Shown: positions 48,396-57,632 of the stretch, in pieces
Layout of the letters: each line of letters starts with the position of its first letter
How positions within the stretch are numbered: position 1 is the first letter of the stretch
Origin: Zoogloea sp.
GTDB lineage: Bacteria; Pseudomonadota; Gammaproteobacteria; Burkholderiales; Rhodocyclaceae
DNA: 64,000 nt
Reading direction: 5' to 3'
NCBI RefSeq assembly: GCF_028693495.1
Contig: NZ_JAQUVG010000004.1
Coordinates: 1 to 64,000 of the forward strand
Translations under genes and position numbers: made by a program
The notes under the pieces: generated by a model
What the model was told of the DNA's origin: nothing
The model's database searches: none
What the model saw: only the letters and a program-made list of their open reading frames with translations

Positions 48396-50174
48396 TCAGG
48401 CGCCACGCCCCTTGCGGGTGAACGCCAGCCGGGCTTCCTCCAGTACCTGGGCCAGCTCGTCCCGGGCCTCGGTGGACGACTGGATCATCTGTCCCTCATC
48501 GTGAATGATCGCCTGCTGACGGGCCAGCACCTCGTCATCATGGTGGGCAAAGCGGCGGACCAGCTGTTCGGCCAGGGCAGGAGGCTCGTTGAGGAACTCC
48601 AGGGTCCAGCGGGACATCTCCAGACTGGCCGGCAGGGTCTCCCGGATCTGCCGCTCTATGCCCAGGTCCATCAGACGGCTGGCATGGAACCGGTTGCGCG
48701 CCCGGGCAACCACACGCACATGGGGAAAGTGCCGGCGCACCAGCTCCGCGGTCCTGAGGGAGGCCTCCACCTCATCGATGGCCAGCACCAGCACCTTGGC
48801 CTGCTCCAGCTGGGCCGCATGCAGCAGATCCAGCTGGGAGGCATCTCCATAGAACACCTTCAGGCCAAAGCGGCGCACCGTATCCACCTGCCCCGCATCT
48901 GCATCCAGAGCAGTGAAGCGGATGCCCCTGGCCAGCAGGAGACGACCGATCACCTGGCCGACCCGGCCAAAGCCGGCAATCACCACCTCACTCCCCTCCG
49001 CGGGCATCGCATCGAAGGCCCGCGGTGGCTGCCGGGCTTCCTGACGCCGGCTCAGCCAATCCCCCACCATCAACAGGAGCGGGGCTGCCGCCATCGACAG
49101 GGCCACCACCAGGGTCAGACGATCCGCCTGGACCTCCCCCAGCACCCGGAAGGACTGGGCCGTATCGAACAGCACGAAAGCGAACTCACCGCCCTGGGCC
49201 AGCACCAGGGACAACATGCGGGCATCGGTGGCGCCCCCCCGGAAAATACGCCGCAAAAGATAAAGCACCACAAACTTGACCAGGATCAGCCCCGCCGTCA
49301 GCCCAAGTATCTGCAGCGGCTGCTTGATCAGCAGGCCCAGATTGGTCGCCATGCCGACGGCCATGAAGAACAGCCCCAGCAGCAGCCCCTGGAACGGCGC
49401 GATGGCGGCCTCCAGTTCGTGGCGGAATTCCGAATCGGCCAGTAGCACCCCCGCCACGAAGGCTCCCAGGGACATGGACAGGCCGCCGGCCTGCATCAGC
49501 AGGGCCAGCCCCAGCACCGTCACCAGGGCGGCCGAAGTGAACATCTCGCGGCTGTTGACCCGCGCCACGTGACGGAACAGGGCATCCAGCAACGGGCGCC
49601 CCAGCAGCACCACAGCCAGCAGTACGGCCAGCCCCACCCCCGGGTGGGTCAGGGCGGTGGACTTGCCGGTGCCGAACAAGGGGATCAGGGCCAGCAACGG
49701 AATGACCGAAAGATCCTGAAACAGCAAAATCGCAAAGGCATCCCGTCCATGACGGGTGGAGAGTTCCTTCCGCTCGGCCAGGGTCGGCAGGACAAAGGCG
49801 GTCGATGAGAGCGCCAGGATGATGCCCACCACCGTGGCGGCAGGCCAGGACAGCCCCAGATAGCGCCCCGCCACGGCCAGGGCTGCCGAAACCCCCACCA
49901 GCTGCACAGCGCCCAGCCCGAACACGGCCCGCCTCAGGGCCCAGAGGCGGGACGGCTTCAACTCGAGACCAATCACGAACAACAGCAGGATCACCCCCAG
50001 CTCCGCCGTATGCATCAGGTTGTCCGGGTCACGGACCAGACTCAGGCCTGACGGGCCGATAAGCATGCCCACGGCCAGATAGCCCAGTACGGTTCCCAAC
50101 CCTGCCCGCTTGAAAAACGGCACGAGCAGGACGGAGGCCAGCAACAGTGCGGCAAAGGTGGCGAGGGACTGCAT
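48396..50174 (-). CDS. CPA2 cation/proton antiporter with RCK domain (KefB/KefC-like)
   Basis: A 592-residue membrane protein with about twelve TM helices of the Na+/H+ exchanger fold (LGTVLGYLAVGMLIGPSGL and LSSTAFVLPTLAER) followed by a TrkA-N domain (EVVIAGFGRVGQVIGRLL) and a coiled C-terminal tail. It is expected to release K+ in exchange for protons under electrophile or pH stress. The track start at 50315 is in AT-rich DNA; ATG 50174 matches the family N terminus. Confidence 0.9.
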   Translation of the reverse strand: MQSLATFAALLLASVLLVPFFKRAGLGTVLGYLAVGMLIGPSGLSLVRDPDNLMHTAELGVILLLFVIGLELKPSRLWALRRAVFGLGAVQLVGVSAALAVAGRYLGLSWPAATVVGIILALSSTAFVLPTLAERKELSTRHGRDAFAILLFQDLSVIPLLALIPLFGTGKSTALTHPGVGLAVLLAVVLLGRPLLDALFRHVARVNSREMFTSAALVTVLGLALLMQAGGLSMSLGAFVAGVLLADSEFRHELEAAIAPFQGLLLGLFFMAVGMATNLGLLIKQPLQILGLTAGLILVKFVVLYLLRRIFRGGATDARMLSLVLAQGGEFAFVLFDTAQSFRVLGEVQADRLTLVVALSMAAAPLLLMVGDWLSRRQEARQPPRAFDAMPAEGSEVVIAGFGRVGQVIGRLLLARGIRFTALDADAGQVDTVRRFGLKVFYGDASQLDLLHAAQLEQAKVLVLAIDEVEASLRTAELVRRHFPHVRVVARARNRFHASRLMDLGIERQIRETLPASLEMSRWTLEFLNEPPALAEQLVRRFAHHDDEVLARQQAIIHDEGQMIQSSTEARDELAQVLEEARLAFTRKGRGA

Positions 50175-50334
50175 GGGAGCGGGCGAGCCAGGAGAAAAGG
50201 GCTTGAAGTCTCTCACAAAGGCATCAAACCCACCCCCCTGGGAAGGATCTGGAAACACTCTTGCTGGAAACAGCAAAAACAGAACTTTGGAACAGCCGCC
50301 GCCCACAACACCCACGATGTCGATTTTTTTTACA

Positions 50335-50431
50335 AAAAATACGCATCCGAAAAATCCGCAGGAACACCTTAAAAATCATAAAAATCCGCTAGTTAAAGTA
50401 AATAATTCGCAGCTTTCACAAAAAAATACGC
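50335..50431 (+). repeat. phased A-rich direct repeats (AAAAATMCGC) upstream of the PEP-CTERM gene
   Basis: AAAAATACGC or AAAAATCCGC occurs at 50335, 50350, 50380 and 50422, with a weaker copy AATAATTCGC at 50401. The steps are 15, 30, 21 and 21 bases. The tract is strikingly AT-rich in a GC-rich genome and lies 130-230 bases before a sigma-54-type promoter, the usual distance of an enhancer site. The region 50175-50632 contains no gene. Confidence 0.65.
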
Positions 50432-50562
50432 CATTTTTCGACGGTTTTTTTATCGCGCCCCTTTACAACACCCGGATTTCAAAAAGATTAAAGCATCAGC
50501 CAAGACCTCCAACGCCACCAAAACCCGCGCCGATACGTGATCTATGACAAATTCAACTTTAA

Positions 50563-50578
50563 TGGCACAAATCATGCA
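50563..50578 (+). promoter_or_regulatory. sigma-54-type promoter of the PEP-CTERM gene
   Basis: TGGCACAAATCATGCA fits the -24/-12 consensus TGGCACG-N4-TTGCA with intact GG and GC at the correct spacing and two mismatches. It lies 55 bases upstream of the ATG. PEP-CTERM genes of Zoogloea-type bacteria are known to depend on RpoN with the PrsK/PrsR system. Confidence 0.7.
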
Positions 50579-50632
50579 TTTGAGCAGATGGAGACGTATC
50601 ACCCCTAGCCCCTGAACTTGATGAGGTGTCCC

Positions 50633-51856
50633 ATGAAAACCAAAACACACACACTGGCCGCGTCCGTCCTCGCGCTTGCAGCCACAGGCCTGTGCAGCCT
50701 TGCAACGGCAGCACCGGCCCCCTTCCTGGCCCTGCCGACACCGGAAAACAATCCCAACGCGATCTACAGCCTGTATCCGGACGGACAAGGGGCGCTGCGC
50801 GAGGCCATCCTGCTGAATGGCATTCCCATTGCGTTCAAGTACGACGACTTCTGGTCCTACTCGGCCAAGGTGCTGGATGCCATTCAGGGACAAACTGCGC
50901 AGACAGATTTCCTGCCAACCGCGATCTATGGGGTGTATGACTTCTCGGTAGGCACCGGAAACATTGCCGTCAACATCACATCCAACGCCGGCGGCGCCAC
51001 CAACGTGAACCCCAACGGCAGCGGTGTGACCATGCAGGATCCCGCCGACCTGAACAGCAGCAGCTCTATCTATGGCTGGACCTGCAACTGGGGCGGACTC
51101 ACCCAAAGCTGCACGAATTTCCCGACGGACCCCCTCTATTCCAAGCCTGCCGCGGGTGTAAACGGGACGACCACCGTCGGTGAATTGCTGACCTACCTGC
51201 AGAGCCTCAACCCGCTGGCCAGCGTCCCCGTGCTGTACGCCGACTACAATCAGACCGGCGTCGGTGACTCCCTGTGGTTTGGTGCCAAGGTGCAGATCTT
51301 CGACGCCACCGGCACCACGCTGAAGGCAGAATGGCAACTGGACCGCGTGGCCAACAACACCTGGGACCAGGCGGCCCCCACCTTCAACTATGGCAATATT
51401 GCCTTCTATGGTGATCAAGCGTCCTGTGAGGCCAACCCCTACGACCTGTTCGAGCAGAGAGGATGCGCAGGATGGACCGCCAATGGTGACGAATACCTCA
51501 ATATCGATCACAACACCGGCTCAGGTAAGCCCGACATGCTGGCCTACGCGCCGGACATGGATCTGAAGAAATTCCTGGCCAGCGACCTGTTCGTGGTCAC
51601 GGGCAATCTGGGGTGCATCCAGAACGCCGACAACTCCTGGCTGGTGGCACCGTTGCGGAAAGACGGCCAGATCACCGACCCGGCCAACAAGAACGATCTG
51701 GGCTGCAACACGAACGGCGGGGAAGAGTTCGGGATTGTGGGCGCCCTGGCTCCGGAAGACCGGAAGATCCCCGAGCCATCCACCCTGCTGCTGACCAGCC
51801 TCGGCCTGCTCGGTTTCCTGCGGCTACGCCGGACAAGCCGCCTGCCAAGCGCCTGA
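50633..51856 (+). CDS. PEP-CTERM sorted extracellular protein
   Basis: A 407-residue exported protein with a signal peptide (about 1-27, ATAAPAP), a long Asn/Gly/Thr-rich extracellular domain with several cysteines, and a C-terminal sorting signal: IPEPSTLLL, hydrophobic helix LTSLGLLGFL, then RLRRTSR. PEP-CTERM proteins are processed by an exosortase and accompany exopolysaccharide, biofilm or floc formation. The domain itself matches no family I know. The ATG at 50633 follows GATGAGG. Base composition is lower in GC than in neighbouring genes. Confidence 0.88.
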   Translation: MKTKTHTLAASVLALAATGLCSLATAAPAPFLALPTPENNPNAIYSLYPDGQGALREAILLNGIPIAFKYDDFWSYSAKVLDAIQGQTAQTDFLPTAIYGVYDFSVGTGNIAVNITSNAGGATNVNPNGSGVTMQDPADLNSSSSIYGWTCNWGGLTQSCTNFPTDPLYSKPAAGVNGTTTVGELLTYLQSLNPLASVPVLYADYNQTGVGDSLWFGAKVQIFDATGTTLKAEWQLDRVANNTWDQAAPTFNYGNIAFYGDQASCEANPYDLFEQRGCAGWTANGDEYLNIDHNTGSGKPDMLAYAPDMDLKKFLASDLFVVTGNLGCIQNADNSWLVAPLRKDGQITDPANKNDLGCNTNGGEEFGIVGALAPEDRKIPEPSTLLLTSLGLLGFLRLRRTSRLPSA

Positions 51857-51864
51857 GCGGGGGG

Positions 51865-52806
51865 TCACAACCCCGGATCTTCCCCACCCCCTGCCAGGGC
51901 CGCATCGACCACCTTGCGGCTCAGATGGGGGGCGAAGAGTTCCATGAAGGCATAGACGTATCCCCGCAGCCAGGCATTTCGGCGCACCCCGATCCGCGTG
52001 GTGCTGGACTCGAAAAGGTGCGCTGCATCCACCATGCCCAGAGCCCGGTCGGCAAGCGGATCGTAGGCCATACGGGCCAGGATTCCGACACCCAGCCCCA
52101 TCGCCACGTAGGTCTTGATGATGTCCGAATCGATGGCGGTCAACACCACGTTGGGCTTGAGCCCCCGCCCGACGAAGGCCTTGTTGATCTGGTTACGCCC
52201 GGTAAAGGCAAAATCATAGGTAATGATGGGATGGCGGGCGATGGCCTCCAACGTGAGGGGCTGCTCAGCCAGGATGGGATGACGCTGGGGGGCGATCACG
52301 CAGCGGTTCCACTGGTAACACGGCAGCATGATCAGTTCGTGCTCGTCGGCGATCGCCTCGGTCGCGATCGCGATGTCTGCCTCCCCTGACAGCACATAAT
52401 CGCAGACCTGACGTGGATTGCCCTGGTGAAGGGAAAGGCGCACGTTGGGGTAGCGGCTCATGAAGGCCTGAACCACCCTGGGCAAGGCGTAGCGGGCCTG
52501 GGTATGGGTGGTGGCGATGGAAAGACTGCCCGTGGCCTCGTTGCTGAACTCGGCCCCCACCTGGCGCAGGTTTTCCACATCCAGCAACATCCGCTCGGCA
52601 ATCCCGAGCACCTGCCGTCCCGGCGCCGTAATGGCCACCAGGCGCTTGCCGTGGCGGACGAAGATTTCGACGCCCAGCTCCTCCTCCAGCAAGCGGATCT
52701 GCTTGGAAACGCCCGGCTGGGACGTGAACAAGGCCTCCGCTGCCTCGGATATATTGAGACGGCGGCGAGCGACTTCGTACACATAACGGAGTTGCTGAAT
52801 ATTCAC
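51865..52806 (-). CDS. cysB: LysR-type regulator CysB
   Basis: A 313-residue LysR protein of the CysB subgroup: MNIQQLRYVYEVARRRLNIS, FTSQPGVSKQIRLLEEELG and the effector-domain blocks TTHTQARYALP and HPIITYDFAFTGR. CysB senses N-acetylserine or O-acetylserine and activates sulfate assimilation. It is divergent from the cys operon across 105 bases, as expected for its regulator. Confidence 0.93.
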   Translation of the reverse strand: MNIQQLRYVYEVARRRLNISEAAEALFTSQPGVSKQIRLLEEELGVEIFVRHGKRLVAITAPGRQVLGIAERMLLDVENLRQVGAEFSNEATGSLSIATTHTQARYALPRVVQAFMSRYPNVRLSLHQGNPRQVCDYVLSGEADIAIATEAIADEHELIMLPCYQWNRCVIAPQRHPILAEQPLTLEAIARHPIITYDFAFTGRNQINKAFVGRGLKPNVVLTAIDSDIIKTYVAMGLGVGILARMAYDPLADRALGMVDAAHLFESSTTRIGVRRNAWLRGYVYAFMELFAPHLSRKVVDAALAGGGEDPGL

Positions 52807-52911
52807 AAGCCACCTCTTTATAACAATTTCTTCTTAGAGTTTAACCCAGGCGAGCTTCTTCAATCTATCTGCTCGGTTTACGATGCGCAGCACACGTCAT
52901 CAGGATCCTCC
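52807..52911. promoter_or_regulatory. cysB / cys operon divergent promoter region
   Basis: The region next to cysB is AT-rich (CTTTATAACAATTTCTTCTTA), the usual composition of CysB-binding sites, and contains the promoters for both directions. No exact operator can be fixed by eye. Confidence 0.4.
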
Positions 52912-53691
52912 ATGGACATCGCGTATACCGTTGCAGGCTTTTCCGTCGGCGCCATCGTCGGCCTCACTGGCGTTGGAGGCGGATCGCTGATGACACCCTT
53001 GCTGGTACTGATGTTTGGCATCAGCCCTTCCGTCGCGGTGGGAACAGATCTGCTCTACGCCGCAATCACCAAAGCCGGGGGCACCCTGGCCCACGGCCTC
53101 AAGGGCACCGTCGACTGGGCCGTGACCCGCCGCCTCGCCTCGGGTAGTATCCCGGCCGCGGCATTGACCCTTGTGGTACTCGGACAATTCGCCCCTGGGG
53201 GAATCGACGGGGCAACCGGCCTGATCAAGTTTTCACTCGGCATTGCACTGCTGCTGACAGCGGTGGCAATCATCTTCCGCAGGCAGATTCAGGACTTTGC
53301 CCTGAAACGCAGCGGTGGAGTGGAAAACCCCCGACGTACCGCGTTGCTGACCGTTGCCACGGGAGCCATCCTGGGCGTGCTGGTGACGATATCGTCAGTG
53401 GGTGCTGGCGCCCTGGGGGTGAGTGCCTTGTTCTTCCTGTACCCCCGTCTGCCCACCCTGCGTATCGTTGGCAGTGACATTGCCCACGCGGTGCCCCTGA
53501 CCCTGGTGGCTGGCATTGGCCACTGGTTCCTCGGCAGCGTGGATTGGTCCCTGCTGGGCAGCCTGCTCATCGGCTCCCTTCCCGGGATCTGGCTGGGCAG
53601 CCATATTTCCACCCGGGTCCCCGACCGGGTGCTGCGTCCGATTCTGGCAACCATGCTGGTGTTGGTAGGCAGCAAGCTGATCGCGGCCTGA
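52912..53691 (+). CDS. TauE/SafE family sulfite or sulfate transporter
   Basis: A 259-residue membrane protein with about eight TM helices and the family start VGAIVGLTGVGGGSLMTPLLVL plus GTDLLYAAITKAGGTLAH. TauE/SafE proteins move sulfite, sulfoacetate or related anions. As first gene of the assimilatory operon, and with no CysTWA importer nearby, it may bring sulfate in or vent surplus sulfite (inference). The start is ATG 52912 after AGGATCC; the track ORF from 52426 reads through cysB. Confidence 0.88.
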   Translation: MDIAYTVAGFSVGAIVGLTGVGGGSLMTPLLVLMFGISPSVAVGTDLLYAAITKAGGTLAHGLKGTVDWAVTRRLASGSIPAAALTLVVLGQFAPGGIDGATGLIKFSLGIALLLTAVAIIFRRQIQDFALKRSGGVENPRRTALLTVATGAILGVLVTISSVGAGALGVSALFFLYPRLPTLRIVGSDIAHAVPLTLVAGIGHWFLGSVDWSLLGSLLIGSLPGIWLGSHISTRVPDRVLRPILATMLVLVGSKLIAA

Positions 53692-53721
53692 CCGGCCCCT
53701 GAGAACTACCAGGAAAGACCC

Positions 53722-55404
53722 ATGTACCGTTACGACTCCTACGACCAGAAAATTGTCGACGAACGCGTCGCCCAGTTCCGGGACCAGACCCGCCGCTACC
53801 TGGCCGGTGAGCTGACCGACGACGAATTCCGCCCACTGCGCCTGCAAAATGGCCTGTACATCCAGCGCCATGCACCCATGCTGCGGGTCGCCGTGCCTTA
53901 CGGCCTGCTGTCCACCCGTCAGGTACGGAAACTGGCCCACATTGCCCGTAGCTACGACAAGGGCTACACCCACATCACCACGCGCCAGAATTTCCAGTTC
54001 AACTGGCCATCCCTGGAGGCAGTTCCGGAGATCCTGGCTGAACTGGCCAGCGTGGAGATGCATGCCATTCAGACTTCCGGTGCGTGCATCCGCAATATCA
54101 CCTCCGATCCCTTCGCCGGGGTTGCGGGGGATGAATACATCGATCCCCGGCCCTGGTGCGAGGTGCTCCGGCAGTGGAGCACCTTCCACCCGGAATTCGC
54201 CTTCCTGCCCCGCAAGTTCAAGATTGCCGTGAATGGCGCCCGTCAGGATCGCGCCGTCATCCAGTGCCACGACATCGGTCTGGAACTGAAGCGCAACGAG
54301 GCCGGCGAAATCGGCTTCCGGGTGCTGGTGGGCGGCGGCATGGGCCGCACCCCGATCATCGGCGAGGAGATTTCCGACTTCGTGCCCTGGCAGCACATCA
54401 TCACCTACAACGAAGCCATCCTGCGGGTCTACAACCGCCACGGACGACGGGACAACCTGTACAAAGCGCGGATCAAGATCCTGGTCAAGGCACTCGGCAT
54501 CGCCGAGTTCAAGCGGCAGGTGGAGGCGGAATGGGCCTTTACCCGCGGCGGCCCCAGCACCCTGACCGAGGCAGAAGTCACACGGGTGGGAGCCCACTTC
54601 ACCACACCCGCTTACGCCTCCCTGCCTTCAGAGGATGCCGGCTACGCCCAACAGCGGGCAGCCAACGCCGCCTTTGCCGCCTGGACCAAACGCAACGTAC
54701 TGGCCCACAAGGTGCCGGGCTATGCCATCGTGGTGGTGTCCCTCAAGGATCCCAAGCGCGCCCCCGGCGACGTGACCGACAGCCAGCTGGAACGGGTGGC
54801 CGACCTGGCCGACGCCTACAGCTTTGGCGAAATCCGTGCCACCCATGAGCAGAACCTGGTGCTGGCCGACGTGAAGCAGTCGGACCTCTTCGCGGTCTGG
54901 GAACAGCTCCGCAGCGCCAACCTGGCCACCCCCACCTTTGGCCTGCTGACCGACATCATCTGCTGCCCCGGCGGCGATTTCTGCTCCCTGGCCAACGCCA
55001 AGTCCATCCCCATCGCCAACGCCATCCAGGCCCGCTTCGAGGATCTGGACTACCTCTACGACATCGGGGACATCGAGCTCAACATCTCCGGCTGCATGAA
55101 CTCCTGCGGCCACCACCATGTAGGCCACATCGGCATCCTGGGTGTGGATAAGAACGGAGAGGAGTGGTATCAGGTCAGCCTCGGCGGCAGCCAGGGCAAC
55201 CAGACCAGCATCGGCAAGGTCATCGGTCGCTCATTCGCGGCCCACGAAATGCCTGACGTCATCAGCAAGATCATCACCGTCTACCAGGCTGAACGCCAGG
55301 AAGGCGAGCGCTTCATCGAAACTGTCCGCCGGACTGGCCTGGATCCCTTCAAGCTCGGCGTATACGGAGAAGCTGCAGTCAAGGAAAGGAAGCAGAATGC
55401 CTAA
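53722..55404 (+). CDS. cysI: assimilatory sulfite reductase hemoprotein
   Basis: A 560-residue sirohaem protein. The [4Fe-4S]-sirohaem cysteines are in CCPGGDFC and CMNSC near residues 413-460. Two ferredoxin-like nitrite/sulfite reductase repeats are visible (HIARSYDKGYTHITTRQNFQ). It reduces sulfite to sulfide. No flavoprotein cysJ is next to it, so electrons probably come from another donor, possibly linked to the DUF934 protein that follows. Confidence 0.94.
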   Translation: MYRYDSYDQKIVDERVAQFRDQTRRYLAGELTDDEFRPLRLQNGLYIQRHAPMLRVAVPYGLLSTRQVRKLAHIARSYDKGYTHITTRQNFQFNWPSLEAVPEILAELASVEMHAIQTSGACIRNITSDPFAGVAGDEYIDPRPWCEVLRQWSTFHPEFAFLPRKFKIAVNGARQDRAVIQCHDIGLELKRNEAGEIGFRVLVGGGMGRTPIIGEEISDFVPWQHIITYNEAILRVYNRHGRRDNLYKARIKILVKALGIAEFKRQVEAEWAFTRGGPSTLTEAEVTRVGAHFTTPAYASLPSEDAGYAQQRAANAAFAAWTKRNVLAHKVPGYAIVVVSLKDPKRAPGDVTDSQLERVADLADAYSFGEIRATHEQNLVLADVKQSDLFAVWEQLRSANLATPTFGLLTDIICCPGGDFCSLANAKSIPIANAIQARFEDLDYLYDIGDIELNISGCMNSCGHHHVGHIGILGVDKNGEEWYQVSLGGSQGNQTSIGKVIGRSFAAHEMPDVISKIITVYQAERQEGERFIETVRRTGLDPFKLGVYGEAAVKERKQNA

Positions 55405-55921
55405 GCTCATCAAGAACGGCCAGCTGGTCGACGACAACGCCCAGGTCCTCATCCTGGACGAGACCCAGGCACCCGAGGAGCTTTCGCTGCCGGAAGGTCC
55501 GGTGTTCGTTCCCTTCGCCGTCTGGCAAGCCCACAAGGGTCAGCTCTCGGGCCGCCCTGGCCTGGGCGTATGGCTGGACAGCCATGAGGATGTGGCCGAG
55601 CTGGCAGAGGATCTGGGCGAGATCTCCGGTGTCGCCCTCAACTTCCCCAAGTTCACCGATGGCCGGTCTTACTCCGCAGCAGCCCTGCTGCGCACGCGCT
55701 ACGGCTTCAAGGGCGAAATCCGCGCCATCGGCGATGTGCTGCGTGATCAGTTCTTCTTTATGCAGCGCTGCGGTTTCGACACCATTCAACCCAAGGCTGG
55801 CAAGTATTCGGACGCGCAGCTGGAAGCGGCACTGGCGAGCCTGCAGGATTTTTCCACCCCCTACCAGGCCGCGGTGGACCAGCCCGCCCCCCTGTTCCGG
55901 CGCGCCCAGCGCGCGGCCTGA
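55397..55921 (+). CDS. DUF934 protein of the sulfite reductase operon
   Basis: A 174-residue cytosolic protein of the DUF934 family, conserved directly after cysI in many proteobacteria. Segments GVWLDSHEDVAELAEDLG, FPKFTDGRSYS, LLRTRYGFKGEIRAIGDVLRDQ and MQRCGFDTI are typical. It may act as a partner or electron-transfer adaptor of CysI. Its ATG overlaps the cysI stop by eight bases. The track ORF from 55142 extends it wrongly into cysI. Confidence 0.88.
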   Translation: MPKLIKNGQLVDDNAQVLILDETQAPEELSLPEGPVFVPFAVWQAHKGQLSGRPGLGVWLDSHEDVAELAEDLGEISGVALNFPKFTDGRSYSAAALLRTRYGFKGEIRAIGDVLRDQFFFMQRCGFDTIQPKAGKYSDAQLEAALASLQDFSTPYQAAVDQPAPLFRRAQRAA

Positions 55922-55937
55922 CAAGGAGCGCTGATCC

Positions 55938-56663
55938 ATGCATCCCAGCCAGAATCCCAAGCTAGACGACCCGACGCTGATTGCCAGCCTGGAAGCCAAA
56001 GTCGCCCAGCTCAAGGCCGATCTTGCCGCCTGGGCCGCCGAGCTGCCGGCCATCACCATGGCCAACAGCCTCGGCGCCGAGGACATGGTCCTCACCGACG
56101 TGATCTGCACCAGCCGCCTGCCCATCGAGGTCTTCTCCCTCGACACCGGCCGCCTGCCCCTGGAAACCTATGACCTGATGGCCAGGGTCCAGCAGCACTA
56201 CGGCCTCAAGCTCAAGTTCTACTACCCCAAGCATGAGGCCATAGAGCGCTTTACCCGGGAAAACGGCATCAACGCGTTCTACGACAGCGTCGAGCTCCGC
56301 AAGGCGTGCTGCCACGCCCGCAAGGTGGAACCCCTGGGACGGGCACTGCAGGGCAAGCAGGCCTGGATCACCGGTTTGCGTGCCCAGCAATCCACCACCC
56401 GCACAGACCTGCCCAAGCGCGAGCTCGACCAGGGCAACGGCCTCGTCAAGTTCAACCCCCTGGCGGACTGGACGGAAAAGGAAGTCTGGGCCTACATCCG
56501 TCTTCACCAGATACCCTACAACGCCCTGCACGACAAGTTTTACCCCAGCATCGGCTGCGCCCCCTGCACCCGTCCGGTTTCCATCGGCGAGGACGTACGC
56601 GCCGGACGCTGGTGGTGGGAAAATCCCGAGACCAAGGAATGCGGCCTGCACGTCAAGAAGTGA
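55938..56663 (+). CDS. cysH: APS/PAPS reductase
   Basis: A 241-residue reductase of the PP-loop fold with the [4Fe-4S] cysteine set CCHARKVEPL and GCAPC and the catalytic C-terminal KECGLH cysteine. The iron-sulfur cysteines mark the APS-reducing type. This fits the absence of a CysC (APS kinase) domain in CysN and of cysC in the operon. It converts APS to sulfite with thioredoxin. Confidence 0.94.
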   Translation: MHPSQNPKLDDPTLIASLEAKVAQLKADLAAWAAELPAITMANSLGAEDMVLTDVICTSRLPIEVFSLDTGRLPLETYDLMARVQQHYGLKLKFYYPKHEAIERFTRENGINAFYDSVELRKACCHARKVEPLGRALQGKQAWITGLRAQQSTTRTDLPKRELDQGNGLVKFNPLADWTEKEVWAYIRLHQIPYNALHDKFYPSIGCAPCTRPVSIGEDVRAGRWWWENPETKECGLHVKK

Positions 56664-56696
56664 CGGGCGCCCAGAACAACGAAAACGAGTAAAGCA

Positions 56697-57632
56697 ATGT
56701 CGACGCTCACCAAGCAAACCCTGAGCCACCTGGACTGGCTCGAATCGGAAGCCATCCACATCATGCGTGAAGTGGCCGGCCAGTGCAGCAATCCAGTGCT
56801 GCTGTTCTCCGGCGGCAAGGATTCCATCTGCATGCTGCGGATCGCTGAAAAAGCCTTCCGCCCAGGCAAGTTTCCGTTTCCCCTGATGCACATCGACACC
56901 GGTCACAACTACAAGGAAGTGGTCGAGTTCCGTGACAAGCGCGCAACGGAGCTGGGTGAACGCCTGATCGTCCGCTCGGTGGAAGATTCCATGAAGCGCG
57001 GCACCGTGGTGCTCAAGCATGAGAACGAGTCCCGCAACAAGCACCAGTCGGTGACCCTGCTGGAAGCCATCGAGGAATTCGGTTTCGATGCCTGTATCGG
57101 CGGCGCCCGCCGGGACGAAGAAAAAGCCCGCGCCAAGGAGCGGATCATGAGCTTCCGCGACGAGTTCGGCCAATGGGACCCGAAGAACCAGCGCCCTGAG
57201 CTGTGGAACCTCTACAACGCCCGCAGCCACAAGGGTGAAAACATCCGCGCCTTCCCGATCAGCAACTGGACCGAGATGGACGTGTGGCAGTACATCGAGC
57301 GTGAAGGCCTTGAGCTGCCCTCCATCTACTTCGCCCACACCCGTCCGGTGGTCATGCGGCAAGGCGCCATCGTGCCAGTCAATGTGCCCTTGATGAGCGG
57401 CGAGCTGACCAACCTGCCGAAGGCCGGCGAGGAGATCATCGACCTGCAGGTCCGTTTCCGGACCGTGGGCGACATCTCATGCACCGCGCCCGTCGAGTCG
57501 GACGCCGACACCGTGGAGAAGATCGTCATAGAGACAGCGACCACCACCATCACCGAGCGCGGCGCGACTCGTCTGGATGACCAGACCAGCGACGCCTCCA
57601 TGGAACAACGCAAGAAAGAAGGTTACTTCTGA
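56697..57632 (+). CDS. cysD: sulfate adenylyltransferase small subunit
   Basis: A 311-residue PP-loop ATPase with LLFSGGKDSICML at about 36-48 and CIGGARRDEEKARAKER. With CysN it forms ATP sulfurylase, making APS from sulfate and ATP. The last base of its stop is the first base of the cysN ATG. Confidence 0.96.
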   Translation: MSTLTKQTLSHLDWLESEAIHIMREVAGQCSNPVLLFSGGKDSICMLRIAEKAFRPGKFPFPLMHIDTGHNYKEVVEFRDKRATELGERLIVRSVEDSMKRGTVVLKHENESRNKHQSVTLLEAIEEFGFDACIGGARRDEEKARAKERIMSFRDEFGQWDPKNQRPELWNLYNARSHKGENIRAFPISNWTEMDVWQYIEREGLELPSIYFAHTRPVVMRQGAIVPVNVPLMSGELTNLPKAGEEIIDLQVRFRTVGDISCTAPVESDADTVEKIVIETATTTITERGATRLDDQTSDASMEQRKKEGYF

